Source: Acholoe squamosa (lineage: Eukaryota > Annelida > Polychaeta > Phyllodocida > Polynoidae). Taken from it: DNA of 64,000 nt. Positions 25,512 through 37,513 of this stretch are shown here, piece after piece; position 1 is the first letter of the stretch; the number at the start of each line of letters is the position of its first letter. The notes under the pieces were generated by a model. It had not been told where the DNA came from and searched no databases. It saw only the letters and a program-made list of their open reading frames with translations. A program made the position numbers and the translations under genes. The stretch lies in contig OX439044.1 of the NCBI GenBank assembly GCA_949317995.1, positions 14,450,141 through 14,514,140 of the forward strand, in the 5' to 3' direction.

Positions 25512-25790
25512 AGAAGTCATCATAAAAAAAGGCTTGTCTCTTTCTTTAAGAAAATAAGATGACATTCAGGATCTTTTGGGGTTGGAGAATGATAGCTATA
25601 ATGCAATTGAGATATTAACAAGCCAAGCCCTAGGGTGGAGGCCGAGACTGGGGTAGATCCAGATGGCCAAATCCAACATATTGGAAACAAGACAGACTCT
25701 TTCAACATTGATTGAATGAAATATATATATTTTCCAAAATGGTACAAAATGTTAGATTTATTATGATAGTTACAAGCCAGCAGTATATAA

Positions 25791-25915
25791 GGGAGTGATC
25801 TCTTTTTAACAACAGTGGCAGGCGGGTGACACGCAAAAGAAAATACAGGCCCACCCCATCTGGAGGGTCAACATTTTTTTTTACCCCCCCCCCCCCTCCG
25901 AGAGGGCAGACTGGT
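25791..25915. mobile_element. Half of a GGGAGTGATC-type MITE
   Basis: It begins GGGAGTGATCTCTTTTTAAC directly after TAA, matching the terminal repeat of the complete element at 33235-33554, and continues into a C-run region. The right end is missing. Confidence 0.55.
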
Positions 25916-25928
25916 CTCTGGGACAAAA

Positions 25929-25965
25929 GTCACCAGTCACCAGTCACCAGTCACCAGTCACCAAC
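25929..25965. repeat. 7-bp minisatellite (CACCAGT)n
   Basis: Four to five tandem copies of CACCAGT. Confidence 0.9.
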
Positions 25966-26701
25966 CACCAGTGTGCACTGGGCCGCCCGTGTGTGTGTTT
26001 TGCAGAGCGGCTTAAGGCCTCTCCAGACTGCACGCGGCATAACTACCGCAGGCGGGCATTTTCATTTAGAGTCTTATCAGATAACACCACTGTCTACACC
26101 AGCAGCAGGCGGCACGGGCGTTTTTTGGAGTGGTGCGGGGGCACAGCTAAAATAGAACCTGTTCCTATTTTTGCCACACATCCACACATTTTTCTCTTAA
26201 AGGGGCCCCTTTATCATACTTTAGAAGAAGGCCTATCACACATTGACCTGAATGCTTACCAAGATGACCCATGAAGACTGCATTGGATGTGGATGGAAAG
26301 AGACGCTATGCCACGATGGTCGCCTACCCAAGATGCCCTCCTGCGTGCAGTCTAGGAGGCCCTTTAAGACGCCCTGCATGAAGCGACAGGGGCACAAGTC
26401 TACCACCATCAGTGAGGCTGCCTGGCTGAGTCATCCACCTGTGGTTCCACCTGTAAGTGGAACCACAGTTGGATGATGTGCCATAGTTGCCCATTAAAGC
26501 ACCGAGGCACTTATAAATTTAAGTACCTCTGTACCCTAAGCCCTTATTTCAGACCGACGCTTATTTGAATACTGTTTTTGATGTTAAAGATTGATTTTAG
26601 CTGCAAATACCCTTAACACTTATTAAAGACCGGCACTTATCTATGACCATGTCACTTAAACGAGTCAATATGGTAAGGTATCCAGTGGTTCCCACTACAT
26701 A
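25966..26701. other. Intergenic with a dispersed repeat
   Basis: No gene supported. About 26496-26690 (GCACCGAGGCACTTATAAAT, then GCCCTTATTTCAGACCGACG) resembles stretches near 36527-36590 and 37740-37880, so it belongs to a dispersed family of unknown type. Confidence 0.45.
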
Positions 26702-27033
26702 TACCCAGCCAGCACGACCACATGGGCCCCAGATAGGATTTCTCTGGGCATGTAGGCCTGGCCCATATGGGTAAATGCTGGTAAATGTCAGGGAAGCCAG
26801 CTGGGGCCCACATGGGCTTGCCCAGTTCACTATATTTATGATTCGAAGGTCGATGGATCTAGTCCGACCAGTGACGGCTACTCTTTCCATCCTCTCATAG
26901 TATTACCAATGTTCCTAAATATCTCTTTTAATTATACTTGAAAATAAAAGAAATGGAAACACCAAAACATTAAAAAACATTTTGTTCCATTCTTTATAAA
27001 GTGACCAAGGGTGTGGAGCTGAAAATATGGTGT

Positions 27034-27107
27034 GGACGTGTCGGGACTAGATCCACCCACCTTCGTATCAATAGTCCAGTGCTCAACCTACTGAGCTAAC
27101 CTGGCGC
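27034..27107 (-). mobile_element. tRNA-like SINE head
   Basis: On the - strand it reads GCGCCAGG then TAGCTCAGTAGGTTGAGC, a good A box and D arm. GGATCTAGTCC resembles a B box. The 3' side does not pair with the 5' acceptor strand, so it is a tRNA-derived SINE head or tRNA relic, not a working tRNA gene. A similar B-box region lies at about 26849-26880 on the + strand. Confidence 0.55.
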
Positions 27108-27125
27108 TGTGAAAGTCATAGTAAA

Positions 27126-27425
27126 CATCTCCTTAGTAACCTAAAGACACACATGAGGACCCACACAGGGGAGAAATCTCATGTGTGTTCATACTGTGGT
27201 AAAGGATTCGGTCAGTCAGGTAACCTATTGAAACACATAATGACCCACACAGGAGAGAAACTACATGTGTTTTCACACTGTGGTAAAGGGTTGAGCTGTC
27301 TAGCTAGCCTTAGGAGACACGCCATCACCCATACAAGGAAGAAGCAGTATATATATATATATGTGTGTTCACAGTGTGGTAAAGGATTTATCCATGCAGA
27401 TGCCCTAAAGAGGCATATATGTTAA
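27126..27425 (+). pseudogene. C2H2 zinc-finger fragment
   Basis: The end of one finger, a full finger (HVCSYCGKGFGQSGNL), a finger whose first Cys is replaced by Phe (HVFSHCGKGL), a linker expanded by a TA run coding for Tyr-Ile repeats, and a last finger that stops within its helix. There is no family tail. It lies between the arms of the 26702-28319 inverted repeat, and is probably a decayed or captured piece of a cluster gene. Confidence 0.75.
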
Positions 27426-29140
27426 CACATTCCCACACATTAAAAGCATGTGTCAACAGGGCACAGTGTTCATTCTTTGATAGAAGATGAAGTGGGGAAA
27501 CACGACTAAGAGGGAGGCACTATCATACTTGTGATTACAATGGAAAAGAGGTAGCTTAGTGAGAGGCCCTATTACTTCATCACTTTGAATAGGTACCCCA
27601 ACATGTTATCATTCAGGTAACAATAACAGATCCTGGGGGTGGCCAGGGAGCACATACTCCCCTAGACTGCCTGCATTTTTTTAAACACCTGAAAAATGAG
27701 CCTTGGTTAAACCCCTAGATATAGGGAAAATAGTACGAAATTCATAGCTGTGCTCCCCCTAGACCAGACTTTTCTGGCTGTGTCCCCCTAGACCATCTGT
27801 TCTGGATAATTAGAATATTCTGAATCAAATAGATCCATGTGATGGTTGAGATATATGAAGCTGAATGCTCCATTGGTTATCACATCATATAACATATTGA
27901 GGCATTAGGACATCACCCTATTTAATGCGGTGAGTAATAGTGCCTCCCTCTCATCTATCCCTCTAAGATTTTGACTATGACTATCACAGCAATTTTTCAG
28001 TTCTAGACCCTTCCCCACTTTATAAAGAATGGAACAAAATGATTTTTCATGTTTTGGTGTATTAATTTCTTTTACTTTCACACATAATGGGATCGAAAGA
28101 GATATTTAGGATCATTGGTAATGCTATGAATGGATGGGAAGAGTAGCCGTCACTGCTCGGACTAGATCCATCAACCTTTGGATCATATAGTGAACTGGGC
28201 TAGCCCATGTGGGCCCCAGCTGGCTTCCCTGACATTTACCAGCATTTACCCATCTGGGCCAGATCCACAGGTCCAGAGAAAACCCATCTGGGGCCCATGT
28301 GGTCGTGCTGGCTGGGTAGCCATCTGACTCAAACACTTTGTCCCTTGATGGTTGCAGAGTGCATTGCATTACTGGGTCCATCGGTTGATGATTTGCATGA
28401 AAATTTATAAGTGTTTTCCAATTGAGTGACTGGGGACTGCGGCTGTCTATGCCTCAGTTTTTCAGACTTGCTTGGATGTGGAACATTTATAGAGATGTTG
28501 GGGGGGGGGGTATTTTTGTCGTCATTATCTTATTGGCGCACCATTCCTCAATGTCAAACGTTAACCAGTAAACCCCGGGCCAGTAAATGCACCATTCCCT
28601 AGCTAATAAACTTTATTACAAAGTATAGGCCCTCAAGGCTCTTAACGTAGGACAGATCCTCCCATGTCTGGAAGCACAGTACCTGTCTCCCATAATCATA
28701 CCCTAAGGCACAGGTGTAGCTAACAGACATTCTACCATGCTATATGAATCAGACAGAGGACAATTAGAGGAGTGTTTCAGATCAACAGAGAAGTAAGACT
28801 TCTTCATATACAAGGCTGAGATATAACAACAGGAAATGAACAGTGCTTGAAATAGCCACTGTTAATTAAAGTTTCACCCTTGGATTTCCGTTACTCTATG
28901 GGATTTGCGTGCAAATCCTGTTTTATCGTGTTTAAGGGGTTTTAATACCATAGTCAATGATAAAAAAAAGTTCTATTATTTGACTCTATGTCTTGTCAAC
29001 TTTTGTATCATCATGTTCAACATTAGCTTTGTGTATTAATGTAACGGTAATACATCTAGTCAAGAAATAGTTATTAAGTCACACACCAACTTCTGACCGA
29101 AAGTTAGCACATGCTTTTGTCTGCCATACTATGAACATGG

Positions 29141-29270
29141 GTGAGTGAGTAATATATGCTTAACGTCATTTCGCTAAGGTCATAATCATGGTGAGAACTA
29201 CATTACATCGGTGCCCGCCCATAGGTGCAGCACACACATCGGAGGGATAGGAGAGAGGAGAAATAGTAAG
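29141..29270 (-). mobile_element. Decayed SINE fragment
   Basis: GTGAGTGAGTAATATATGC followed by TTAACGTCATTTCG and AACTACATTACA is the inverse of the 3' half of the SINE at 11122-11300, with several changes. Confidence 0.7.
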
Positions 29271-30813
29271 GGCATAGATAACAAATAGAGGTGCACTTGG
29301 TGATTCTAGCGGCAGATAAGAAGCACGAGGCCGAAGGAACATAAGATAATATTCAATATTTTTCCTTGCTTCAAAAAATAATATTATTGCAACACCACCA
29401 TTTTCGTGAAAAAAGTGACCTTAACAGACCAGACTAATGTGTTACCAGGTAGGGCCATGTTACCTGAAACCTATCCTTTTGCATAGACTTACCTATCTAG
29501 TTTTGACGGTTGTGATGCCCAAGGGCTATAGGACCTGTAGCAAGTGAGTCTGCATATATTTACATACATCAAAGCCACATAAACCTTTTGACAGCAATAT
29601 ACTGTTTAGTTATAACACTTTTATGGACATGATGAATGAATACATCCCTAGCATAGGGCTGCATTTGTGTATCAAGCTAATCTTAATCTTGAAAGACCAT
29701 GCAGCAATGATATGATGTAGCAATGCAGTGTTGCTGAGAAGACCTATACATCATATTAAAGTTAGATTTACGGTCACAATGTGTGGGGGAAGAGACTGGA
29801 TAGACATAGAGCTAAAGGTTGAGGTGCACTTTGTTAAAAGGAAAGTGCAGGGAGCGCTATAGATTTTGTCACGGATTAGAAATTTAGGTCCGTCATTTTG
29901 TTTACAGTGAAACAAAATGTTATTTCAGCTGGTGTTAGCACATTTTCGCCAAGAAATAAATAAAATGTGTACAAATCCCTCTTTGAACCAAATATTACCA
30001 CTCAAATCTTTCCGAATACAGTGTATAAAGAAAATATATTTGATTTATAGATACATTACCGTCTTCTTCCGATTAAGCACCCATATCACTTGTACAATTG
30101 TTTCAAGGGAATTACAGTACTTAAGAGTTTAAATGACTCCAAAGTCGTGAAAATCTATGGCTTCTTCTAGTCTAGAGAATGTACCAGAAGGGTGAGTGTG
30201 GGTGTTCCTTAGGGAGAAAACAGTATGCAATTGTGTAGCCATATCAATTGATTGATTCACAAATACTTACCTTTAAAGAATTGGCATCATACATACAAGA
30301 GTTCTCCTCAGCTGATGTATTGATCATCTAGATGAATCCCCTTCACAGAAAGTATTTTGAAGATGTTGCTTACCGCCATGGTACTTTACAAGCCCTGTGC
30401 TGAGCCTCCTCACATTGAATAGATGAACTGATGTCCACCTGGGGATGTCCCAGCCTTCCCTCCACAGGATTGTTGACGGTCCAGGTCCTGTACAACCACT
30501 ATATGTGTAAACAACCGCTATATGTAGTACTACGCCTAGAGGCTGACCATCCAACCACTTTTTGTGTAAATGAATACTATAATTATGTTGTAGACTATGC
30601 ATAGGGGCTGATCATCCAACCACTATATATATCTGTGTAAAAGATGACACTATCTGCAGTACACTTCCAACCACTATCTCTATAAACTGGTACTATATAT
30701 AAACATATATCTATAGAGACCTTTCTGTTAACATGCATACTATACACTAATATAGGGGGAGATGTTATGTGTCTTTGATGCAAATGGTCACTTTTCTGCA
30801 CTCGATACAGATA

Positions 30814-30816
<3 letters not shown>

Positions 30817-30902
<86 letters not shown>
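30817..30902. repeat. (TA)n microsatellite
   Basis: About 42 TA units. Confidence 0.95.
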
Positions 30903-30904
<2 letters not shown>

Positions 30905-31614
30905 TCGGTCTCTAACTGTAGCACTGCAGACAGTGACTCTTTGAATAGACATATAGTGGTTATACAGTGCCGAAAGGCGGGGAGATGATGCAGAGGTTTC
31001 ACACACAGCTCTCAATTAGACTGTGATTATGCATCCAGGTGATGCTTCAGGCCCTCATATTCCTGTCGAGCTAAACCATATTTTATAATTTTAATGAGTT
31101 ATGATATTGCATACTCTTGAGGGAGGATGTTATCTCAAGGGGGGATGGCATACGGAATAGCCTTGGCTTGTAGTTATAGCCCTTTACCAGCAGCCGAGTG
31201 CATTAATCAACACATGAGGCATATTTTATTGAGATATTTCGAAATGCTTTCAATGTGCGCCAGTGCAAACTCCCAGAGCATGAATTAGCTAGGAGTCAAT
31301 TTACTAGTGCACCAAAATGACAATGGACAAAATAGCTTTGGGTCTTAGCACTATCTTGAGAGACAGCGAGAAATTACTATCCACCCTATTCTGCTCAGGC
31401 TTTATCACTGTAAAGATTTCCAACAATAATGGTTTTATAAGGGGAAAAATACATGTATGTCCTTCTTTTTATTTTCTTCTTTACATAAACACATTATTCA
31501 GTCAACTGGGTACTCTTGGCATAATTCTTTTTATTAGACTTTGTCATTTCATTTCATGTAAGTGATTTTTTTCTGACTGCATACAGAACTGGTATATAAC
31601 AAGTGACACTTGTT

Positions 31615-32290
31615 CACTGAAAACAGGGAAGATCCGAAACTAGTCAGCAGTGACCACTTTAGGTCCTCAAGTTGATGATACCTAAAACTACAACTTTAGG
31701 TAGTCAAAATGGCGACTTTAGGTCTTCATCCTTACGACCTGAGTCGTCAGTATGACAATACCAACAGTACAAAAATGACGACTTTAGGTCATCATCCTGA
31801 TGACCTAAGTCATCAGGATGATGACCCTGTACTGTTGGTATTGTCATCCTGATGACGTAAGTTGAATTGTTCACCGCAGATGTTGATTCTGGCTGAAAAC
31901 ATGGAAGATCCGAAACTAGTCAGCGCTGACCACTTTAGGTCCTCAAGTTGACGATACCTAAAACTACAACTTTAGGTAGTCAAAATGATGACTTTAGGTC
32001 ATCATCCTGATGACTTACGTCATCAGGATGACAATACCAACAGTACAGGGTCATCATCCTGATGACTTAGGTCATCAGGATGATGACCTAAAGTCGTCAT
32101 TTTTGTACTGTTGGTATTGTCATACTGACGACTCAGGTCGTAAGGATGATGACCTAAAGTCATCATTTTGACTACCTAAAGTTGTAGTTTTAGGTATCGT
32201 CAACTTGAGGACCTAAAGTGGTCAGCGCTGACTAGTTTCGGATCTTCCATGTTTTCAGCCAGAATCAACATCTGCGGTGAACAATTCAAC
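31615..32290. repeat. Compound inverted and direct repeat overlapping a gene end
   Basis: Arms 31861-32012 and 32139-32290 are inverted copies matching over about 150 bp by eye. The 127-bp centre is itself built of short palindromes (TAGGTCATCATCCTGATGAC). A third, partly diverged copy of the left arm lies at about 31617-31860. The right arm includes the last 36 bases of the zinc-finger ORF at 32255-32767, so the left arm is an inverted copy of that gene's 3' end. Confidence 0.85.
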
Positions 32291-32767
32291 TAGTTGAGCT
32301 TGATTGGTGATACAATCTCTACAGCAGCAAACATTATCTAGAAGCGGGAATTCATCACCGTCATCACTGTCGTCGTCGTCGTCTTCATCATCATCATCAT
32401 CAACAGCATCACTAGAAAAACGTTGTTGTAACCCCTGGAACAGTCCACCTCCTTCATCCAGTGTATTGAAGTTGTTGGCAGGTATAGAGGCGAGATTTCC
32501 TGTATGCCTATGATTACAATCTTCACTCCGAGTCACCATGTGTGTCTTCAAGGGTGAACGTTCAGTAAATCGGACACCACAATTTGAACAGAGATGTACA
32601 CTACGTACTGAGGAAACCAGCGTTCTGTTTTTAGGCGTACGTGAATTAAAAGATATCTTACCACAATGTGAGCATTTGTAAGAATTCCCTTTTACATGGA
32701 TCGTTAAATGATTGTTTATACCATCCACATGGTTGAATGTATTACCACAGATTAAGCATGTATACAT
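32255..32767 (-). CDS. Small divergent zinc-finger protein with acidic tract
   Basis: Up to 170 residues. It has three C2H2-like fingers: CLICGNTF, CSHCGKISF (helix degenerate) and CSNCGVRF. A hydrophilic stretch follows, then an uninterrupted acidic run of about 18 Asp/Glu/Ser residues, then CCCRDC, which faintly recalls the CHCSDC end of the large local zinc-finger genes. The first Met may not be the true start, since degenerate finger remnants lie further upstream. The last 12 codons fall in the inverted repeat. It is either a reduced, fast-changing family member or a pseudogene with an open frame. Confidence 0.5.
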   Translation of the reverse strand: MYTCLICGNTFNHVDGINNHLTIHVKGNSYKCSHCGKISFNSRTPKNRTLVSSVRSVHLCSNCGVRFTERSPLKTHMVTRSEDCNHRHTGNLASIPANNFNTLDEGGGLFQGLQQRFSSDAVDDDDDEDDDDDSDDGDEFPLLDNVCCCRDCITNQAQLVELFTADVDSG

Positions 32768-32889
32768 TGTGTCCCCCTGTATACTGTATGCTTTCTCCTA
32801 GGTACATTATAAGGTGAGCTCTGCGACTAGATCCATTCCTAGCCTGTAAGGAAAGACTCTATTGTCTCCTCTATATGTGCAGTAATTAA

Positions 32890-33060
32890 ACTTTACCACA
32901 TTTTGCACTCAAAAAAGAATGTTATCCTGTATGTTCAGCTTGTTGGTGTGTACCATAAGATAATAGTTATCTTTTATCGCACTCTGGACATGCATGTAAG
33001 ACTCTCCCCCTATGTGCTTCTCTGTCTCGTCAGGGTCTGCAAATGGCGATTTCTGTTTTT
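32890..33060 (-). pseudogene. Remnant zinc fingers upstream of 32255-32767
   Basis: On the - strand, short stretches resemble finger linkers and Cys pairs (CACATAGGGGGAGAGTCTTA, then ACATGCATGTCCAGAGTGCG). They are broken by stops and frame changes. Weak, but consistent with decay of a longer array. Confidence 0.35.
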
Positions 33061-33234
33061 ACTACAATGTAAACTCTCACACCATAACAGTCAGCATCTA
33101 TAGGCTACTAGGTAATCAATATAGTGCGTTAGTGAGCAGATGGCCCAGGTGCTTCAGCTGCAGATGTCCTTTAGCCCTGTATGTCCTGATACTGCATTTG
33201 TGAATGATGCCCATTCATGTCTCATCCTTACTTA

Positions 33235-33554
33235 GGGAGTGATCATTTTTTAACAACGGGGGGGGGGCTGGTGGGTTTGAGGGGGGGGGTCAGAATTTTT
33301 TCAACCTCTTGATGGGGGGGTCAGAATTTTTTCAACACCTCTGATGGGGGGTCAAAATAATTTCACCTGTTTTCAGTGGAAAACCGCGCGGGTTTACTGT
33401 AGGCTAAAAGGGAAAGTTCGCGCGTGATTTTTGTCCCTTATGGGGGGGTCAGAAAACTTTTACTCCCTGGAGAGGGGTGGTCGATTTTTTTTTTCGCGCA
33501 TCCCCGCGCACACCCACCAGCCCCCCCCCCTGTTGTTAAAAAATGATCACTCCC
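33235..33554. mobile_element. PIF/Harbinger-like MITE, 320 bp
   Basis: The terminal inverted repeats GGGAGTGATCATTTTTTAAC match perfectly over more than 20 bp, and TTA flanks both ends (33232-33234, 33555-33557). A 3-bp TTA/TAA duplication is the hallmark of PIF/Harbinger elements. The interior has long G and C runs and no ORF. Partial relatives start at 25791 and lie near 37034-37085. Confidence 0.75.
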
Positions 33555-34189
33555 TTAGGTCATTTGTTAACAACTTGGGGGGGGGGGTAAATTTGTATAG
33601 GGTGCACTCCTGTTTCATTTCCCTCTCTCTGCCCCACACTTCCCTCTCCTCCCTCTCTCCTTGCTTTCGAGGGTTTGAGCTAGTTCTGGGTGGATAATGT
33701 CATGAACAGTAGGCATATCATATTCGCCACTACCCCCCCCCCCAAGCTGGAGGCGGAGAGAATATTCACGGCCCTCTTTGATCTACAGTATTGCACTGGC
33801 TCTTTTTTGCTAAAAAGAGGGTAGATTATTTACGCCCCTGTCATACTAGTAATTGTGCATGATCAAGTTGTCATATGAGAAATATCATGAGAAGGCTTAT
33901 CATGAAAAAAGGCCATTTTGGGCCTTTCTGACCTTAGGTAATAAAAAAATATGACCTGTTTTACAATGAAATTATTTTTGCCATGAAGGTGTAAGCCTAT
34001 CTGACATGGGAATAATAACAAATGTACAAATATGATACAAAATAATTTTACACAAGTCTTCAAAATGAATAACCCCCTATTTTCATACCTGCACCAATCT
34101 GGTGAGAGTGACCCATATGACTAGTGGCTTATAGAGAGTAAGAATATCAAGCTCTTATCAGTGCTATTCCAGTTATCACTGGTTTATTC

Positions 34190-34370
34190 TGGGCTTCCCT
34201 AGCCCACTTAAAAGGGTCTATTTCTCATCTTTCCTATCCCCTCAGGATGTGTGTGGTGCACATATGCGCAGGCACTGACACATTCCTCTGTGAAATTGAG
34301 TAATGTAGTCCTTGCCATGAATATGACCTTAGCTGTCGAAATGGCGTTAAACATCTATTACTCACTCACT
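34190..34370 (+). mobile_element. SINE inserted in the solo LTR
   Basis: The same family as 11122-11300 (GGGCTTCCCTAGCCC ... TTAAACATCTATT, tail (ACTC)n). It is flanked by the 13-bp direct repeat CACTGGTTTATTC (34177-34189 and 34371-34383). The interrupted LTR sequence is continuous in the 5' LTR at 44000-44020, which dates the SINE after the LTR. Confidence 0.9.
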
Positions 34371-34493
34371 CACTGGTTTATTCAGCTTAGGCAGAACATT
34401 TTATGTGTCAGTAATACAAATGTTAATATACAGGTAATTTACACACGGTAATTATAATAATGGGTTTATAGTAATGTTTCTCTCCACTTGTGT

Positions 34494-34543
34494 AATAATA
34501 ATAATAATAATAGTAATAGTAATAGTAATGATAATAATAATAA
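34494..34543. repeat. (AAT)n-rich microsatellite
   Basis: Imperfect ATA/ATAG triplet repeats inside the solo LTR. Confidence 0.85.
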
Positions 34544-34703
34544 TATACTGTCCAGTATGGTTCTAGGTGGGTTCCCACAACCTAGCTCCTGACCTGCTGC
34601 TTAGAGGGATAATATAAATGTGTAACTTTACCCTCTGATGGATGGATGGTAGAAGATAGCCTCTGGCCACCAGTGGGGTGTAGTCCTATGCATGTCTGGC
34701 ATA

Positions 34704-34961
34704 GTCTAACCCAACAGAGTGTAGAGCTATAGCAGGTAGCAGGAGAGCTGGACTGGAGATGTTACTGTAGTGGTGATTCTCAGGATTCTGATTTCCAGAG
34801 GTGCCCACCAGGGTATAAGTACCCTACCCCTGGTCTAACCCAACAGAGTGTAGAGCTATAGCAGGTAGCAGGAGAGCTGGACTGGAGATGTTACTGTAGT
34901 GGTGATTCTCAGGATTCTGATTTCCAGAGGTGCCCACCAGGGTATAAGTACCCTACCCCTG
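34704..34961. repeat. 129-bp tandem duplication in the solo LTR
   Basis: Two adjacent copies (34704-34832, 34833-34961), apparently identical, starting GTCTAACCCAACAGAGTGTA. Confidence 0.9.
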
Positions 34962-35675
34962 GCTTGGCCCTCCAGACTGACTGGAGCCAGTAGCATCTGC
35001 CCTTGTCTCTGGCCGTTGGTGGGGAGTCATTCAGGTCTCAGTGGGGGCACAAAGGACTCCTATAAGCGCCGCCGAGTCCCCCATTTTCCGGTCAGTTTGG
35101 TATGTTCAGACCCTCATAACTCTGTCGTTTATGTGTTTAGAGCTTTCAAATTGTGCATGCGCAGAGTGGATTTCCACTCCTTGTTTTCTGGGCACATAAC
35201 TTGCGCTTGTTGGTCTGTGGCGCATTCGGAGCTTGAAACAGTCTCGGTTGCATAACTTTCTTAATAATCCAAGTAGAGCTTCATCTTAGGCTCATTTTGA
35301 CTGTCTTGTCTGGGGGTTTACATAACAGCTTTCATATTTGAGCTGGGCTGCCGTGGAGCAGCTCTAGAGTCAGCAGTGCTCAGCCACCCGTGACGATCGG
35401 TTGCATTCACTTTTAAACATTATATACACCATTGTTTGTGCTCAGTGAACCATTAGGTCGGTAGCTTTGACCATTAGATAATTATATATACTATTGTTTA
35501 TTGGTCAGTGGACCATGAGGTCGGTCCTTTTGTCTTATAACTTATGCATATTCACATAGCTGGTGTTCAGTGGAGCATGAACGCTCATATGTAGTTATAT
35601 GTATTAATGCCTCACATATTCATGCATTAATACAATCATATGTTACAAATTATGGCATAATAAAATGGTACATCA

Positions 35676-37420
35676 TACCCCCATCCTCAAGAGGGTACAA
35701 AACTCCACCCCCCCCCCCCTCAGGAGGGGTCTGAATTTTTTTCGCCCCGCCCCCCTCAAACCCACCATCCTCCGGTAGATAAATAATGACCACTGCCTAA
35801 TAGGGGGTTGGGGTATGACTGCGTCCATGACCTAACCCCAAGGGCAGCTATAAAACAATAACAGTACGACAATAATTGTACCTCAAATATGCCTCTACAC
35901 AAGATTTCTGCTAAGGAATTATGGTATTATAGACAAACATGCACCTATTTTAACAAGTCAAAGTCATGCTTTCATGTTTTGTCTATTTATCTACATCTGT
36001 GGATATTTTGATGACTAGCATGGCCTTATATGAAGCGCATGTGTTGGTTTATCCTATTTACCTGACCTGGATATGACTGACAGACTGCAGCCTTATCATC
36101 CCCTATACATATATGCAGATAACAAAGTGCAGTATATTAGTGCACGTGGTGTCTGGATAGTGGACACTTGTTTAGCCAGCAACCAGCTGTGTAGTGCTGT
36201 TAGGGCCACTTTCTGGGAGGACAAACTTGCATAACATCAAACATTAAGGAAGCCAAGGACAGGAGTGGTCTGTGGTCGGGCAATACCATAATTTGTGAGT
36301 GTATTTGTATTTTTTTCTATAAAATCATTGATTATGGCAGAATCTGATAGACTTAAAGACTGTGTGATTCGACTGCTTTGCTGTGCGATCTTTAGATGTA
36401 AACCTGCATGATTGTTGATTCAGTTGTCTTATAGGTATGCGTAATTATAGGGAATGGATGAACAAAATTACAATGTAGCCCATGTCGCATATAGACTAAA
36501 GACTGAAGTTTCCGTACTGGTCTATTTCAGTGCATCGGCACTTATAGATTTCAATACCCCTTTACCCCCGGCCCTTAGGCCAAAAAAAAAGCTGTGTTTC
36601 CGGTAACATGGTCCAAAAAGTTAAGGTAGGTAGGTCGGATTTTTTTTTTTTTATTTTTTTTTTTTTTTAGTCCAAGGTCTCATATAGTCATTCTTTCCTG
36701 AGTTTTCACTGGTGGATGTTAGAAAAGTTCATTTCCTGCATGGAATATTAGAAAACCATTGGGAAATCTTCAAAAATCTTAAAGAATTAGTAAAAAATTG
36801 AAAAAATCTTCAAAATATTCTGAGGTTGGCCCTATTTAGCTGAGGACAAACCTTTTTTTTGGCCTTATCCAAGACGAATGCTTAGTCTAATAATGTTTGG
36901 TTATAACTGATCCAAGTACCTTGTGACTCTTTAATAGAGACCCGAGCCTTAAAAAGGAATGCTTAAACAGTACATTGAAGTGCATCATACCTTAATCTGG
37001 GACCTTGACGTTTATGTCCAAGTAGCAGACACCCTTAGGGAGTGAGCACCCACCGCCCCTGTTGCTAAAGGATCACCACTCCCTATACTATTCTATTGTT
37101 TGGATGTACCTTTGAGTGCTCCTGATGACAACTTTCGATATCATGTGACATGATGTCCAGTCACTCGAAGACTTCAGATGCCAAACACCATTCTATAGAT
37201 ATTTTGACGGACGTTGTGGCATAATGTAACATGGGAGCATCTACAAGCTAGACATACCCATGCAATCGCACATGAATAAAGAAAAGCCTCATCACTCTTC
37301 AAATGGTCCTGCAAATTCAAACCTGGCTTCCCACATGGCCTAAATTGCAAACGTTTCTTTTTTTAATTTAAAAATGTATATATATTTCGACAATCTTAGA
37401 GACGGGACAGAGAGAGAACT

Positions 37421-37513
<93 letters not shown>

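Larger units (their letters stand above)
26702..28319. repeat. Large inverted repeat enclosing a zinc-finger fragment
   Basis: Left arm about 26702-27035 and right arm about 27990-28319 are inverted copies, about 330 bp each and moderately diverged. Both have TACCCAGCCAGCACGACCAC at the outer edge and TTCCATTCTTTATAAAGTG near the inner edge. About 950 bp lie between, including a tRNA-like SINE head and broken C2H2 fingers. It may be one fold-back element with captured sequence, or two copies of one element inserted in opposite orientation. Confidence 0.7.
28320..31614. other. Intergenic, no gene seen
   Basis: About 3.3 kb without a convincing coding region. It contains a decayed SINE in - orientation (about 29141-29270) and a long (TA)n tract (30817-30902). 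ORFs here are short or microsatellite-driven. Confidence 0.5.
33839..35675 (-). mobile_element. Divergent antisense solo LTR of the Gypsy/retrovirus family
   Basis: Read on the - strand it starts TGATGTACCATTTTATTATG at 35675 and ends ATGACA at 33839. This parallels the 5' LTR of the provirus, which starts TGATATACCATTTTATTATT at 42775 and ends ATGACA at 44122. Similar blocks run through the whole length, including the CTGAATAAACCAGT region. It differs by many substitutions, an inserted SINE, a 129-bp tandem duplication and about 250 bp of extra sequence near its 3' end. No internal region is attached, so it is a solo LTR. No clear target duplication was found. Confidence 0.8.

Noticed and set aside
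27034..27107. A working tRNA gene
   Set aside because: The A box is good, but the acceptor stem does not pair and the anticodon arm is poor; better explained as a tRNA-derived SINE head.
32304..32526. Ser-rich and Met/Thr-rich ORFs at the acidic tract
   Set aside because: Other-frame readings of the GAT/GAC repeat that codes for the Asp run.
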